Counted from the first letter of the stretch, positions 25,308 through 35,962 are shown. The stretch is DNA of 64,000 nucleotides from Prevotella conceptionensis 9403948 (GCF_000312305.1 NZ_HE999447.1:150442-214441), one strand, 5' to 3'. Translations and numbers: made by a program. The notes: generated from the letters alone by a model not told the origin.

Positions 25308-27869
25308 TTAGTCTAACCACTTCACGTAAGCGAAGTCTTGGCGATGCGGCAGAAGGTCGTTCTTGGGGTACATCCTCACACAACTTCTGTACGTACCTGC
25401 GTTAGAAGGCTCAATCTCGGCCTCGAAGGTGAAGAGATTGCCCTCGCGCTTAATCATCTTAAATTGATGCGTGCTGTACACTTCGCGTTCAGAATCGTTT
25501 TGTTCGTTATTCAGCGAAACAAGTTCCAGCCCTACGGCATCATCCAAACCTTGCTCGTCGATAACATAGCGTATCTTGTACTTCATACCCGTTTCGCCTC
25601 CGTTCTCCAAGAACGAAGTTTCCTTCGAAACCACGTGGATGCCATCCCAGCGCTCGGCAACGGCCTCTTTCCACAGCGAAATCTTCTTGGCCAATTCGTT
25701 GTTGTTGGCCAACAACTCGGCAGAACGCTTTGCCTGACGGTTATAGAACTTGTCGAAGTAGTCGTCGAGTTGACGTTTCATCGTGTAGTGAGGTGCGATA
25801 GTGGCAATCGAATTCTTGATAACTTGAATCCACTTCTCGCTATACCCCTTCTTGTTCTTCTTATAGTACATCGGGATAATCTCGTTTTCGAGCAATCCGT
25901 AGATGGTAGCTGCGTCGAGTTTATCTTGATACTCTTGGTTTTGATAGGTGCGTTTCTCGTCCAAAGCCCATCCTGCGCCTTCGCGATAGCCTTCAACCCA
26001 CCATCCGTCTAGTACGGAGAGGTTTACTACACCGTTTAGTTCGGCCTTCTCGCCCGAAGTTCCCGATGCCTCCAAAGGACGTGTGGGCGTGTTCATCCAA
26101 ATGTCTACACCAGATACCAAGCGACGAGCCAACTGCATGTCGTAGTCTTCCAAGAAAATAATTTTGCCCAAGAACTCTGGTCGCTGGCTTATCTCGAAAA
26201 TACGCTTAATAAGGCCTTGACCTGCGCCATCGGCGGGGTGGGCCTTACCAGAGAAGAAGAAGAGTACGGGATGTTCGGGGTCGTTAACAATCTTAGACAA
26301 GCGTTCAATGTCGGTAAAGAGCAAGTGAGCACGTTTGTAAGTGGCGAAACGACGGCAGAAACCAATCATCAATGCGTTGGGATTGATGCGTTCGAGCAGC
26401 GAAACAACACGTGAAGGGTCGCCTTGGTTTTTGAGCCAAGTCTCGGTAAACATCTCGCGGATAAAGCGAACAAGCTTGTTTTTCAACGCCATGCGCGTGT
26501 TCCAAATTTCCTCGTCGTCTACATTATAGATGCCATGCCAAATCTTTTCGTTGCTTTGGTCGGACATGAACGACGGATCGAAGTACTTATCGTAAAGCTT
26601 ACGCCATTCGGTAGCGGTCCAAGTGGGCAGGTGAACGCCATTGGTTACATAGCCCACGTGGTTTTCTTCGGGGTAATAGCCTTTCCAAATGGGGGCAAAC
26701 ATCTTTTGGCTAACCCATCCGTGCAGGCGACTAACGCCGTTAACCTCTTGGCAAGTGTTGCAAGCGAACACCGACATACAGAATCTTTCATCGTGGTTAT
26801 TGGGGTTTTCGCGGCCCATACCGATAAACTCGTCCCACGAAATGCCCAGGCGTGAGGGATAGCCACCCATGTACTTGCCGAACAAATTCTCATCGAAATA
26901 GTCGTGTCCAGCAGGTACGGGCGTGTGAACGGTGTAGAGTGAAGAGGCGCGAACCAGCTCCATCGCCTCGTTGAAAGACATACCTCCATCAACGTAATCG
27001 CACAACCGTTGCAGGTTACACAGTGCGGCATGACCCTCGTTGCAGTGATAAATCTGCTTTTTGATACCCAGTTTCTTCAACGTTAAGATACCACCCATAC
27101 CCAAAAGAATTTCTTGTTTAAGGCGGTTTTCGTTGTCGCCGCCATATAGGGCATGCGTAATGGGGCGGTCGTATTCAGAGTTCAGCTCGTTATCCGTGTC
27201 TAGCAGGTATAGGCTAATGCGCCCAACGTTCATGCGCCACACGTAAGCGTGAACCATGTAGTTCCTATAAGGAACGTCTACAACCACGGGATTGCCGTTC
27301 TCGTCTAGCTGTCTAACCAGCGGAAGTGAGTTAAAGTTCTGTGCGTCGTAGTTGGCAATCTGCTGTCCGTCCATGCTCAACGACTGCTTGAAGTAGCCAT
27401 ATCTGTACAAGAAACCAACGGCACACATGTCGACATTGCTGTCTGATGCCTCTTTAAGGTAGTCGCCGGCGAGCATACCCAAGCCGCCCGAATAGATTTT
27501 CACCACTTGGTTGATGCCGTATTCCATGCTGAAATAGGCCACCGAGGGGCGTTTGCTATCGGGTTTTACATCCATATACTTGCGGAACATGGCGTACACG
27601 TCCTTCACTTTCTTCATCAGGGCCTTGTCCTTCACGATTTCTTCCTTACGGTCGTAGCTCAATCGTTCGAGCAACATCACGGGGTTGTGTCCCACTTTCT
27701 CGTAAAGCGTTTCGTCGAGGCTCTTCCACATGTTGCGTGCCTCATAGTTCCAAGCCCACCACATGTTGTGCGCAAGCTCGTCCAGACATTTCAGTTCTTC
27801 CGGCAGTCGCGACTTAATGGAAAGCTCTTTCCATACCGGATCATTTGAATAATCGGCTTTAATCTTCAT
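25308..27869 (-). CDS. glgP: Alpha-glucan (glycogen) phosphorylase
   Basis: This GT35-type phosphorylase of 853 residues releases glucose 1-phosphate from alpha-1,4-glucans using pyridoxal phosphate. It starts with the DUF3417-type N-terminal domain ([20 protein letters not shown]). It contains [16 protein letters not shown] and AYFSMEYG, and ends the catalytic part with [19 protein letters not shown], where the Lys corresponds to the PLP-linked region. This is the shorter alpha-glucan phosphorylase subfamily rather than the classic glycogen phosphorylase. It lies 39 bases downstream of glycogen synthase on the same strand, so synthesis and breakdown of glycogen are encoded together. Confidence 0.92.
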   Translation of the reverse strand: MKIKADYSNDPVWKELSIKSRLPEELKCLDELAHNMWWAWNYEARNMWKSLDETLYEKVGHNPVMLLERLSYDRKEEIVKDKALMKKVKDVYAMFRKYMDVKPDSKRPSVAYFSMEYGINQVVKIYSGGLGMLAGDYLKEASDSNVDMCAVGFLYRYGYFKQSLSMDGQQIANYDAQNFNSLPLVRQLDENGNPVVVDVPYRNYMVHAYVWRMNVGRISLYLLDTDNELNSEYDRPITHALYGGDNENRLKQEILLGMGGILTLKKLGIKKQIYHCNEGHAALCNLQRLCDYVDGGMSFNEAMELVRASSLYTVHTPVPAGHDYFDENLFGKYMGGYPSRLGISWDEFIGMGRENPNNHDERFCMSVFACNTCQEVNGVSRLHGWVSQKMFAPIWKGYYPEENHVGYVTNGVHLPTWTATEWRKLYDKYFDPSFMSDQSNEKIWHGIYNVDDEEIWNTRMALKNKLVRFIREMFTETWLKNQGDPSRVVSLLERINPNALMIGFCRRFATYKRAHLLFTDIERLSKIVNDPEHPVLFFFSGKAHPADGAGQGLIKRIFEISQRPEFLGKIIFLEDYDMQLARRLVSGVDIWMNTPTRPLEASGTSGEKAELNGVVNLSVLDGWWVEGYREGAGWALDEKRTYQNQEYQDKLDAATIYGLLENEIIPMYYKKNKKGYSEKWIQVIKNSIATIAPHYTMKRQLDDYFDKFYNRQAKRSAELLANNNELAKKISLWKEAVAERWDGIHVVSKETSFLENGGETGMKYKIRYVIDEQGLDDAVGLELVSLNNEQNDSEREVYSTHQFKMIKREGNLFTFEAEIEPSNAGTYRSCVRMYPKNDLLPHRQDFAYVKWLD

Positions 27870-27908
27870 AATTTCAGTTCAATTATTGAATAATGTTGTT
27901 TCTTCTTA

Positions 27909-29576
27909 TTATTTTGTTCGTTCTTCCGCTTTTCTCAACGCAATGTCGTAAGCGTCTTCGTAATAGGCGATGAACTTTCTCCAAAGGGCTTTCTTCGAAA
28001 GGTTTCTTGCCTTTTCCCTTGCTTTCGCCACCTGTGTCTTGGTCAACAAGGCATAGTTTGCAACCGCATCCCTTATCTCATCGGCCACTTCGTGGTAGTT
28101 ATAATCGGTGCGATGCACAACCTTCACGCCGTTTTCAAGGCTGTTTTCTGCCTTTTCGTCGGCCAAAACATGTTGTGCCCAGATGCCAAACCCAGCCAAA
28201 TCGGTAGTAATGCAAGGTATGGAGAAAGCCACAGCTTCGAGAGGCGTGTAACCCCAAGGCTCATAATACGAGGGGTAAACGCAGAGATCGTTACCAAGGA
28301 TGAGGTCGTAATAAGGCATATTGAAGATACCATCGTTGCCGTTGAGGTAGCAAGGAACGAAAATTATCTTTACCTTATCCTGCTTGTTGTTCGCAAAATC
28401 CAACGAACGCATCATCGACAAGGCCTTGTCTTGGTCCATGTTATGCAGCCAATGGGTGAGCATGGGACATTGTAGGGGTGTGTCGAAAGTGGTATTGGCC
28501 TTTGCTTTCAGGCGTTCGGCGAGGTCTTGGCGTGCGTTTCCCACCCAAGCGGGCACATCTATAAAGGCCACAACCTTCTTGTTCAGCCGTTCGTCGAAAC
28601 GCAAACGGTTCATGGCATCAATAAAAACGTCGATGCCTTTATTTCTAAATTCGTATCGTCCACTAGTAGAAACGATGAGTGTATCGTCGTCGAAGGTGTC
28701 GCCCGTAAGACAATTAGCCACGCGTAACAATTCAGCACGTGCATGTTTTCGCTTGCTTGTGAAGGCATTAGACTTCGGAACAAAGTCGTCTTCAAATCCA
28801 TTTGGCAGCACCACATCAACCTCTTTGTCCAGTAGTTCGCGGCATTCGTTGGCCGTGATGTCGCTAACGGTGGTGAAACAGTCAACGTTCCATGCCGTTT
28901 GTTTCTCTATCGAATGCTTGCTTTGCATGTTTAATTCGTCGGCCATTTGGTCTCCGTTGTAGGCAAACAGATATTCGTAGAGGGGCTTGTTGTTGCCGGC
29001 AATACTTCGTCCGATGCTTGTTGCATGGGTTGTAAATATGGTTGCAACCGCTGGAAGGTGCTTTCTTACGTACAACAGGCCCAATCCGGCCATCCATTCG
29101 TTACCATGATACACCACTTTTTCGTTCTTTCCTACCTGGCAATGGCAGAAACTCTCTACCACTTTGGCCGCTGCATACGAGAACATCGACGCCTCGTCGT
29201 AATCTCCATAGCCGTGCAAACTGTCCACTTGGAAGTCTTCCCACAGCTCCGTATATATTTTATCTTTCTCTGAAAAGAAGGGTTGAAAGTCTACCAACAC
29301 AGCAACAGGCGAGCCAGGAACATCCCAACGGCCCACCTTAACGTTCAAACCATCCGTCCGAGCTTGCTTTACCCAATCGGCATAAAGGCTATTCACTTCC
29401 TGAAAACCCGTGTTCTCTCCATTCAAGAGCGGGCCTACGAAGATTATCCTGTCGGGCATTACCGCCTGTAAAGTCCGTGCCCGTGTAGAAAGAACCGTGT
29501 AAATCCCGCCAACCTTGTTACATACTTCCCAACTTGATTCTAGAATATAGTCGGGGAATAGCTTTTTTCTATTCAT
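27909..29576 (-). CDS. Glycogen synthase, eukaryote-type GT3
   Basis: This 555-residue enzyme resembles the GT3 glycogen synthases of animals and fungi rather than bacterial ADP-glucose GT5 enzymes. The N-terminus has ILESSWEVCNKVGGIYTVLS, and later come VYHGNEWMAGLGLLY, TTHATSIGRSIAGN, PNGFEDDFVP and the C-terminal YPSYYEPWGYTPLEAVAFSIP with the paired catalytic glutamates. By family analogy it probably uses UDP-glucose. Bacteroidota commonly carry this type. It heads a two-gene unit with glgP and has a -7 box just upstream. No branching enzyme is in the window. Confidence 0.88.
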   Translation of the reverse strand: MNRKKLFPDYILESSWEVCNKVGGIYTVLSTRARTLQAVMPDRIIFVGPLLNGENTGFQEVNSLYADWVKQARTDGLNVKVGRWDVPGSPVAVLVDFQPFFSEKDKIYTELWEDFQVDSLHGYGDYDEASMFSYAAAKVVESFCHCQVGKNEKVVYHGNEWMAGLGLLYVRKHLPAVATIFTTHATSIGRSIAGNNKPLYEYLFAYNGDQMADELNMQSKHSIEKQTAWNVDCFTTVSDITANECRELLDKEVDVVLPNGFEDDFVPKSNAFTSKRKHARAELLRVANCLTGDTFDDDTLIVSTSGRYEFRNKGIDVFIDAMNRLRFDERLNKKVVAFIDVPAWVGNARQDLAERLKAKANTTFDTPLQCPMLTHWLHNMDQDKALSMMRSLDFANNKQDKVKIIFVPCYLNGNDGIFNMPYYDLILGNDLCVYPSYYEPWGYTPLEAVAFSIPCITTDLAGFGIWAQHVLADEKAENSLENGVKVVHRTDYNYHEVADEIRDAVANYALLTKTQVAKAREKARNLSKKALWRKFIAYYEDAYDIALRKAEERTK

Positions 29577-29598
29577 TTATATATATAAAATATTGTTG

Positions 29599-29630
29599 CA
29601 AAGATAGCATAATTTTTAGACAACGCCCAA
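29599..29630 (-). promoter_or_regulatory. Promoter of the glycogen synthase-phosphorylase operon
   Basis: On the minus strand TTGG (29630-29627) and TATCTTTG (29606-29599) are 20 bases apart. The start codon is 23 bases downstream of the -7 box. Confidence 0.65.
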
Positions 29631-29804
29631 GTTATAGTTCATTAATTTGCTAAAAGGTGGTATATACTTGATTTAGATTGGGTGGGCAAATGCACATTAG
29701 TGCTTGTGTTAAAAAGCCCACAACTGGGATGTATTCGGCCTCCTTTATATTCAAAATGCGCATATAAACAAGGTGCTAGAACCTGCCGATACAAGCCACA
29801 CTCC

Positions 29805-30446
29805 TTACAACTGATTGCACAAGTCGGCGAAACTGGCATGCAAATAGTTGGGGATAATCACCTTAGTATATTGATTTATCACCTCAACGGAGTTTGAAGT
29901 GGCCAGTCCCACAAGCGGCATACCAGCCGACTTAACAGATTTAAAGCCACTAGTACTATCTTCGAAAGCCACACACTCGGTGGGCCTCACCCCGAAATAG
30001 CTTGCTCCAAGCAGATAGCAATAGGGGTCGGGCTTGCTTTTGGCAAAGTCTTCGGCCGTGAAAACGTGGTCGAAAAGTGCCTTAAAGTTGGGATGTTGGT
30101 CATAAACCTGCTGCATTTTTTCTTTGTTGCTGCTGGTAACAACGGCCGTATTAACTTTAAGCTGATGCAATTGGGCAATGAAATCCTCAAAACCAAGTAC
30201 ATACTCAAACTGCATATTGCGCTCGAATGTGTTAAGTTCTGCCGTTATTTTATTCTGCAAATCGGGTTTGTCAGCAAAGTAACGCTCGTAAATCCATGTC
30301 AACGTTTGTCCTTTAATGCTGGTGGCCAATTGGGGTTCGTTGGGATAATGGCGTGCGAACACGGTGCTCCAAAACGCTGTATACTGTGGTTCTGTGTCGA
30401 AAACAACACCATCCAAATCAAAAAGAGCTGCTTTTTTGTAACTCAT
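29805..30446 (-). CDS. HAD family hydrolase, beta-phosphoglucomutase-like
   Basis: This 213-residue phosphatase/phosphomutase has the HAD subfamily I fold. Motif I is FDLDGVVFDTE (nucleophile Asp10, acid Asp12), motif II is VVTSSN, motif III is KSKPDPYCYL, and motif IV is AFEDSTSGFKS. The helical cap lies between motifs I and II. It resembles beta-phosphoglucomutases and sugar-phosphate phosphatases; the exact substrate cannot be read from the sequence. It is encoded near glycogen genes but with a gap of about 230 bases and separate transcription likely. Confidence 0.85.
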   Translation of the reverse strand: MSYKKAALFDLDGVVFDTEPQYTAFWSTVFARHYPNEPQLATSIKGQTLTWIYERYFADKPDLQNKITAELNTFERNMQFEYVLGFEDFIAQLHQLKVNTAVVTSSNKEKMQQVYDQHPNFKALFDHVFTAEDFAKSKPDPYCYLLGASYFGVRPTECVAFEDSTSGFKSVKSAGMPLVGLATSNSVEVINQYTKVIIPNYLHASFADLCNQL

Positions 30447-30545
30447 ATTCTCTATGTTTTAAAGGAAAATCCATCATATCATCCTACACGTGGCCTGGTG
30501 CGATGTCATTGCAAACAAAGCCATAAAGCCTGCCCTACCCTTTCT

Positions 30546-31409
30546 TTACTTGCGAACATACATGCCGGCATTTAGGTTTGCGATAAATTTTTCGCCCTCT
30601 TCAAACCCCTCTTCGTAAAGCATTTCCAGCTTGTTCGTGTCTTTTTCAATTCTGCCCACATCCATAGGGCGTTGCGGACGAATACAAACTATTCGCCCTT
30701 CGCGCTCCAAATCTTCGGCCAATTGCAGCTGTGCGTTGTACACTTCAAGTCTTCTGCTTAGTGCAACCCTCAGTCGCGGATACTTCTTATATATAAAATT
30801 AGGTATCTTATGGTCTTTTCCCGTAGCCCTAAACCCATAGTTGCGTGTCATCACCACCACATTAAAGTCGTGTCCTGTGTCGATAGCTCGTTGCACGGGT
30901 ATGCTGTCTACGATACCGCCGTCAAGCATGGGAATGCCGTCTACCTCTACAATTTTACAAACAAAGGGTAAACTGCTCGATGCCCTAACCACATCAAGCG
31001 CGCGTTGCTTGTCGTTTTTCTCCGTCAGGTACATGGCACCACCAGTCAAGCAGTTGGTAGTAACCATTTCGAATGTTGTTCGATTGCTGAAATAAGCATC
31101 GTAATCGAAAGGCAATAGCTCATTGGGAAACTTGTCGTACAGCAAGTCTTGGTCGAATATACAACCTTGCGTAACCAAGTGGCGTAATCCCAAATAATCG
31201 TAACGGGCCAGAAAGTCGATATTCGAAAGTCTTGCCCTTCTTGGTTGCCAGCTCATATACGACATGCCGTTGCAGGCTCCGGCGGACACTGCAACAACAT
31301 AATTAAATCGCAAGCCATGTTTCATAAAAGCGTCTAAAACACCGCTGGTAAACACCCCGCGCATGCCTCCGCCTTCAAGAACTAAGCCCGTATTTGCCCC
31401 TATTTGCAT
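30546..31409 (-). CDS. Patatin-like phospholipase family protein
   Basis: This 287-residue protein resembles bacterial patatin-like serine hydrolases. The oxyanion loop is GGGMRG, the nucleophile elbow is AVSAGA, and the dyad Asp sits in LDGGIVDSIPV. The elbow normally reads GxSxG; here the first Gly is Ala, though Ser and following Gly are kept. Related Escherichia coli YjjU-type proteins are poorly characterised. It has its own -7 box and is divergent from the Xaa-Pro peptidase gene. Confidence 0.85.
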   Translation of the reverse strand: MQIGANTGLVLEGGGMRGVFTSGVLDAFMKHGLRFNYVVAVSAGACNGMSYMSWQPRRARLSNIDFLARYDYLGLRHLVTQGCIFDQDLLYDKFPNELLPFDYDAYFSNRTTFEMVTTNCLTGGAMYLTEKNDKQRALDVVRASSSLPFVCKIVEVDGIPMLDGGIVDSIPVQRAIDTGHDFNVVVMTRNYGFRATGKDHKIPNFIYKKYPRLRVALSRRLEVYNAQLQLAEDLEREGRIVCIRPQRPMDVGRIEKDTNKLEMLYEEGFEEGEKFIANLNAGMYVRK

Positions 31410-31431
31410 AAAACACTTTAAATTTTAGGGG

Positions 31432-31439
31432 CAAAGTTA
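31432..31439 (-). promoter_or_regulatory. -7 promoter box of the patatin-like gene
   Basis: TAACTTTG on the minus strand, 22 bases before the ATG at 31409. It lies back to back with the plus-strand box at 31462. Confidence 0.65.
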
Positions 31440-31461
31440 ATAAAACATGCTCATTTTTTCA

Positions 31462-31469
31462 TATCTTTG
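31462..31469 (+). promoter_or_regulatory. -7 promoter box of the Xaa-Pro peptidase gene
   Basis: TATCTTTG lies 27 bases before the ATG at 31497 and forms a divergent pair with the minus-strand box at 31432-31439. Confidence 0.7.
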
Positions 31470-31496
31470 CGTACAAATGTTTTAAAACTAATTATC

Positions 31497-32900
31497 ATGT
31501 TCAGCAAGGAAACTTACATCCGTAGGCGTACCGAACTTAAAAAGTTGGTACAAAGTGGTGTGATTGTCATTTTTGGCAACAACGAATCACCATGCAATTT
31601 TCCCAACAATGGATACTATCCATTCCGTCAAGACTCGTCGTTCCTCTACTATTTCGGCGTACAACGCGATGGACTTGTTGGAGTAATCGACATTGACAAC
31701 AACGTCGACACACTCATTGGCGACGACATCGACATTGACGACATCGTGTGGTATGGGTCGGTTGACAGTGTAAAAGACTTGGCCGCGCAGGTGGGCGTAG
31801 AACATTCGGCCCCTATGAAACACCTCAAAACCGTTTGCCACGATGCCATTAAGCAAAAACGGAAGATACATTTCTTGCCTCCCTATCGGCACGACATCAA
31901 GTTGCAGATATTCGATCTCCTAGGCATTCACCCCAACCAACAAAAGGATGCTGCCTCTATGCAACTTATCAATGCCGTGGTGAAAATGCGTTCGGTAAAA
32001 GAAGACCAAGAGATTGAAGAACTAGAAAGGGCCTCTGAGATTGGTTACCTGATGCACACCACAGCCATGAAACTGATAAAGCCCGGCGTAACAGAGAAGT
32101 ATGTGGCAGGACAAGTCAGCGGAATTGCCGGCTCGTACGGTGCAATGGTAAGTTTCCCGACAATCTTTTCGCAACACGGAGAAATTATGCACGGCAATCC
32201 TTCGATGGCCGTACTAGAAGAAGGCAGGCTGGCCTTGTGCGATTGCGGTGCCGAAACGATTAACAACTACTGTTCGGACAACACGCGTACAATGCCCGTT
32301 AGCGGCAAGTTCACACAACGCCAATTGGAGATATACACCATCGTTGAGGCTTGCCACGACCATGCGCTCGAGCTTTCTAAACCCGGCGTAAAGTATTACG
32401 ATGTGCACATGGGTGTTTGCCGCATGATGACCGAACGCCTGAAAGAGCTGGGACTAATGAAGGGCGACACCGACGAGGCGTTGGCAGCTGGCGCACATGC
32501 CATGTTCCTGCCCCACGGACTTGGACACATGATGGGCATGGACGTGCACGACATGGAGGCCTTAGACCAAAAATATGTTGGCTACGACGACGAAATACAG
32601 CCTTCTACCCAATTCGGCACCTCGGCCCTGCGCATGGCACGCCGCTTGGAAAAGGGATTTGTGGTTACAGATGAACCAGGAATATACTTCATTCCCGACC
32701 TTATCGACGATTGGCGAGCCAAAGGACACTGCAAAGACTTCCTTAACTTCGACCTCATCGAAACTTACAAAGACTTCGGCGGCATCAGATTGGAAGACGA
32801 TGTGCTGATAACCGACAATGGTTGCCGCATGCTTGGCAAGCAAATCATACCCTACCACCCCAAAGACGTGGAAGAGTATATGGCCAAACACCGCGTGTAA
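31497..32900 (+). CDS. pepP: Xaa-Pro aminopeptidase (aminopeptidase P family, M24B)
   Basis: This cytosolic metallopeptidase of 467 residues removes N-terminal residues preceding proline. The N-terminal creatinase-like domain is followed by the pita-bread catalytic domain. Metal ligands are visible in DCGAETINNYCSDNTRT (two Asp), PHGLGHMMGMDVHD (His), TDEPGIYFIP (Glu) and GGIRLEDDVLIT (Glu). A frame extending to 31467 would start beside the -7 box at 31462-31469; the ATG at 31497 is therefore chosen. A possible terminator hairpin follows. Confidence 0.92.
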   Translation: MFSKETYIRRRTELKKLVQSGVIVIFGNNESPCNFPNNGYYPFRQDSSFLYYFGVQRDGLVGVIDIDNNVDTLIGDDIDIDDIVWYGSVDSVKDLAAQVGVEHSAPMKHLKTVCHDAIKQKRKIHFLPPYRHDIKLQIFDLLGIHPNQQKDAASMQLINAVVKMRSVKEDQEIEELERASEIGYLMHTTAMKLIKPGVTEKYVAGQVSGIAGSYGAMVSFPTIFSQHGEIMHGNPSMAVLEEGRLALCDCGAETINNYCSDNTRTMPVSGKFTQRQLEIYTIVEACHDHALELSKPGVKYYDVHMGVCRMMTERLKELGLMKGDTDEALAAGAHAMFLPHGLGHMMGMDVHDMEALDQKYVGYDDEIQPSTQFGTSALRMARRLEKGFVVTDEPGIYFIPDLIDDWRAKGHCKDFLNFDLIETYKDFGGIRLEDDVLITDNGCRMLGKQIIPYHPKDVEEYMAKHRV

Positions 32901-32922
32901 GAACTACGCCAATGCCAGCAAC

Positions 32923-32975
32923 GCCGGCACACACCTAAAAGGATGCCCACACGGGGGTGCGCCCTTGTGTGCGGC
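32923..32975 (+). terminator. Possible terminator after pepP
   Basis: GCCGGCACACA (32923-32933) and TGTGTGCGGC (32966-32975) can pair with one bulge, enclosing a GC-rich loop. Only a weak T-stretch follows (ATCTCTTTAT). Confidence 0.45.
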
Positions 32976-33169
32976 ATCTCTTTATAAGGGCAGGCCAATG
33001 TCTTCGCTTATGCAACACAACTTCAAGCATGCAAACAGCAAATAGTGGCAGCCCCGAACAAACATGGCCGCATTTACAATGCCCACAACATAACAAACAA
33101 ACCTACCGCGAAAGCGGTTAAGAACATGGTTTCAATTAACAATTTAAATATTTAAAAACAAGCAGAACA

Positions 33170-34384
33170 ATGAAAAAAGTATTCTTCGCTGTACTTGTTG
33201 CGCTCACTGCTACAGGTTTGAACGCTAAGACTCCTAAGACAAAAACCACCCCTACTAGGAGCAAACCCGTGTTTACGGTGGTAAAGGAGAACAAAATTAC
33301 CAGTATCAAAGACCAAAACCGCAGTGGAACGTGCTGGGACTACGCCACGATGAGTTTCATCGAGAGCGAAATCCTACGCAAGTCGGACAAGACCTACAAC
33401 CTCAGCGAAATGTTTATCGCGAGCAAAAACTACATGGATCGTGCTGTTAAGGCTGTTAGAATGCACGGCGACGTGTCGTTCGCACAAGGCGGTAGCTTTG
33501 ACGACCCCATCCACGTTATCAGGCAACACGGTATCGTTCCCGAAGAAGCAATGGCTTTGCCTGGCACAATGACAGGCGACTCGTTGGCCAACTTCGGCGA
33601 GTTTTTTAGTGTGATGTCGCCTTATGTGTCTGCCGTTGCTACAAGCAAGGCCAAGAAACTTTCTCCTGCATGGAAAAAGGGCTTGCAAGGCATTCTCGAT
33701 GCGTACCTAGGCAAATGCCCTGAAAACTTCACTTACGAAGGAAAGAGCTACACGCCGCAATCGTTCGCAGAGAGTCTAGGCCTTGATTGGGACGATTATA
33801 TCACCTTCACCAGCTACACCCACCATCCCTGGTACTCCAAATTTGCCGTAGAGGTGCAAGACAACTGGCGTTGGGCACAAAGCTATAACGTACCTATCGA
33901 AGACCTTACCCGCATTATCGACAATGCCATCATGAACGGCTACACCATTGGTTGGGGCGGCGACGTTACCGAAGATGGTTTCACTCGCAAAGGTTTGGGT
34001 ATTGCTATCGATGCCAAGAAGGTGCGTTCGATGGCTGGAACAGATGCCGACCGCTGGTTTAAGCTTTCGCAAGACGAGAAGAAACACCGCTACGACTCGC
34101 TGGGCGTAAACGTTCCCGAACTTGTTCCCACACAAGCACTTCGCCAAGAGGCTTACGACAACTGGGAAACAACCGACGACCATGGCATGCACATCTTTGG
34201 CATTGCTAAGGACCAGAACGGAAAAGAATACTATATGGTGAAGAACTCGTGGGGTAAGTATGGCGACTATAAGGGCATTTGGTACATGACCAAGGCTTAC
34301 GTTGCCCTCAAAACGATGGACTTCATGGTAAATAAGAACGCCGTTCCTGCCGACTTGTTGCAGAAGATTGGCTTGTCGAAGTAA
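33170..34384 (+). CDS. Secreted C1 family cysteine peptidase (bleomycin hydrolase/aminopeptidase C-like)
   Basis: This 404-residue papain-fold peptidase has a signal peptide (about 1-19, ending LNAK), so unlike cytosolic PepC it is exported. The catalytic residues are all visible: Gln and Cys in KDQNRSGTCWDYA (Cys55), His in DDHGMHIFGIA (His341), and Asn in VKNSWGKYGDY (about 358). Such secreted aminopeptidase C-like enzymes are common in oral and gut Bacteroidota and fit a peptide-using metabolism together with the neighbouring Xaa-Pro peptidase. No clear -7 box was found upstream. A strong terminator follows. Confidence 0.88.
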   Translation: MKKVFFAVLVALTATGLNAKTPKTKTTPTRSKPVFTVVKENKITSIKDQNRSGTCWDYATMSFIESEILRKSDKTYNLSEMFIASKNYMDRAVKAVRMHGDVSFAQGGSFDDPIHVIRQHGIVPEEAMALPGTMTGDSLANFGEFFSVMSPYVSAVATSKAKKLSPAWKKGLQGILDAYLGKCPENFTYEGKSYTPQSFAESLGLDWDDYITFTSYTHHPWYSKFAVEVQDNWRWAQSYNVPIEDLTRIIDNAIMNGYTIGWGGDVTEDGFTRKGLGIAIDAKKVRSMAGTDADRWFKLSQDEKKHRYDSLGVNVPELVPTQALRQEAYDNWETTDDHGMHIFGIAKDQNGKEYYMVKNSWGKYGDYKGIWYMTKAYVALKTMDFMVNKNAVPADLLQKIGLSK

Positions 34385-34421
34385 TTCGAGAATAAAGGTA
34401 CATTTACCTTTCCTAGTAAAC

Positions 34422-34477
34422 AATCGTCTAGGTTGGGCTTGAAACATTTTCTTCTTGCCCGCCCTAGACGATTTTTT
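34422..34477 (+). terminator. Terminator after the C1 peptidase gene
   Basis: AATCGTCTAGG (34422-34432) pairs with CCTAGACGATT (34463-34473), followed by a T-run. Confidence 0.85.
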
Positions 34478-34597
34478 GTGCGCCAACAGATGGTGCATAC
34501 AACATTGTGCATCGCTTAAAGAAACAAACAGCCAATATCTCATCTGTTTTTTAGGCAGACTATCTTCCGCCTATCGGCGCATTACACAGAGCAAAGC

Positions 34598-34700
34598 CGT
34601 CTTGACTTTTAATATTTCTGTAAATCGAAAGGAGTTTGCTATCTTTGTGATGCCAACATAAGATAAACACTCCTCCCAGATACAAAGTGCAGAACAAATC
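34598..34700 (+). mobile_element. Transposase-derived left end of copy C
   Basis: The sequence from CGTCTTGACTTTTAATATTT through GCTATCTTTGTGATG to CAAAGTGCAGAAC aligns with 56112-56210 (GTCTCGACTTTTATTGTTT ... TTATCTTTGTGATG ... CGAAGTACTGGAC), which holds the start of a degenerate transposase, and with the left end of copy B. The start codon and frame are lost. Confidence 0.6.
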
Positions 34701-35633
34701 AATTCACGGGCTTATAAACTCGCGAAAGCCCAACAACTTCCAAATACAGCAACTCATCAAATGACAAACTCAAAAACTCATCAACTCAAAAACTTATAAA
34801 CTCACACACTCATCAACTTATAAACTCACACACTCATCAACTTACAAAGTCATCAACTCAAAAGCTCATCAACTCAAAAACTTAAATTATTTCCTTTTTG
34901 TTTTACAAAACCTCTTAAATTTTCACTCCGTTCTAGCGAAAATATAGGCTATAAAGTAGTTAAATTGGTACTCTTTCTTGTTTTTCAGGCCTTCCAATAT
35001 GTTCGTTTTTAAGAAAAAGACCTGCATTTTGCACCATTTAGTCTTTCTAGATTGGTCGTTGACTCATAATTTTTCATGCCCAAATACCCACTTTTAGACC
35101 CTAAAACCCCACTTTTTAACGGTCATTTTGCCCTTTTGCACCATGTTTTTGATGGTTCGAAGAGGTTTTGTCCGTACCATTGCAGTGTATTTTTATGCAC
35201 ACTATTACACATTTAGCAGCATTTTAGCTTGCGTTTTGCACCATTTTGCACGGCGTTTTGCACCATTTTACCTTGCATTTAGCACCGAAACGCACTCCAT
35301 TTTGCACCAAAACGCACTCTATTTTGCACCAAAACGCACCCTATTTTGCAGCAAATAGCCCCGAAAATGGTGTAAATGACGGTTCTTTGAAATAAATATT
35401 CATTTTGCCTGCATACACATACTAACCCTTTTTGCATCAAAACCAACCTTCACGAGAATCGATTTTTTGCAGCAAGGTGGGCGATTGGTGAACGAAAATG
35501 GCACTCATAATGTTAAATTTCTTACCAAAAACCAGACAAAAATACTTATACTGCGTACACGCGCGCGTGCATCGACACCTAATGTACGTACGCTTACAAT
35601 CGCCAGCGCAAGGGGTTGCAGGGCATGCAGCCC

Positions 35634-35715
35634 ACGGCCAACGGAGGCAGCATCATGGAAACGCAGAAGTAATCTGCCATCGACAGTCAGTTTTCTGGCT
35701 TGTAGTTTTCCAACT
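35634..35715 (-). mobile_element. Distal transposase-derived segment of copy C
   Basis: On the minus strand this reads CTACAAGCCAGAAAACTGAC then TGTCGATGGCAGATTACTTC, matching 56310-56345. It corresponds to the transposase region that would encode a YKxKTGCRWQ-like stretch. It is decayed and lacks the 5' part present in copy B. Confidence 0.5.
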
Positions 35716-35904
35716 CGGTAACTTTGTTAACCAGGTTACTTCCTACCTCATCAACTCGTTAACTTTATGGTTGAATGAAAGTAAACATACCTAAATACCC
35801 CCGAAACGTGCGCGAACCAGCCGACGTAAAGAACCTATCACAATGCGATGAGACAGCGGATAAGGACATATTTGAGCGGCACATAAAGCACGAAAAACAT
35901 TATT

Positions 35905-35929
35905 TCGTGCTAAAATCGTGCTAAAATCG
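35905..35929. repeat. Short tandem direct repeat TCGTGCTAAAA
   Basis: TCGTGCTAAAA occurs twice in a row followed by TCGT, about 35 bases upstream of the -7 box of the next gene. It could be an operator or chance. Confidence 0.4.
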
Positions 35930-35962
35930 TTTGTCCGTGCAATGGGTTCACACACTTTTTAC

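Larger units (their letters stand above)
34598..35720 (+). repeat. Composite intergenic repeat, copy C
   Basis: The left end (34598-34700) is transposase-derived. A CATCAACTCAAAAACT-type tract (about 34735-34882) follows, then the conserved core from 34883 with TTCTAGCGAAAATATAGG, the ~22-nt array (about 35212-35358) and the CACGAGAATCGATTTTTTGC block ending at ATGTTAAA near 35517. A distal part shared with copies B and E (about 35580-35715, with GGCCAACGGAGGCAGCATC) completes it, but here the transposase 5' part of the right end is missing. The core is about 635 bp. No gene is supported. Confidence 0.85.

Noticed and set aside
35905-35929. The tandem TCGTGCTAAAA as an attachment site
   Set aside because: Only two short copies with no integrase or tRNA nearby; chance or a minor operator is more likely.
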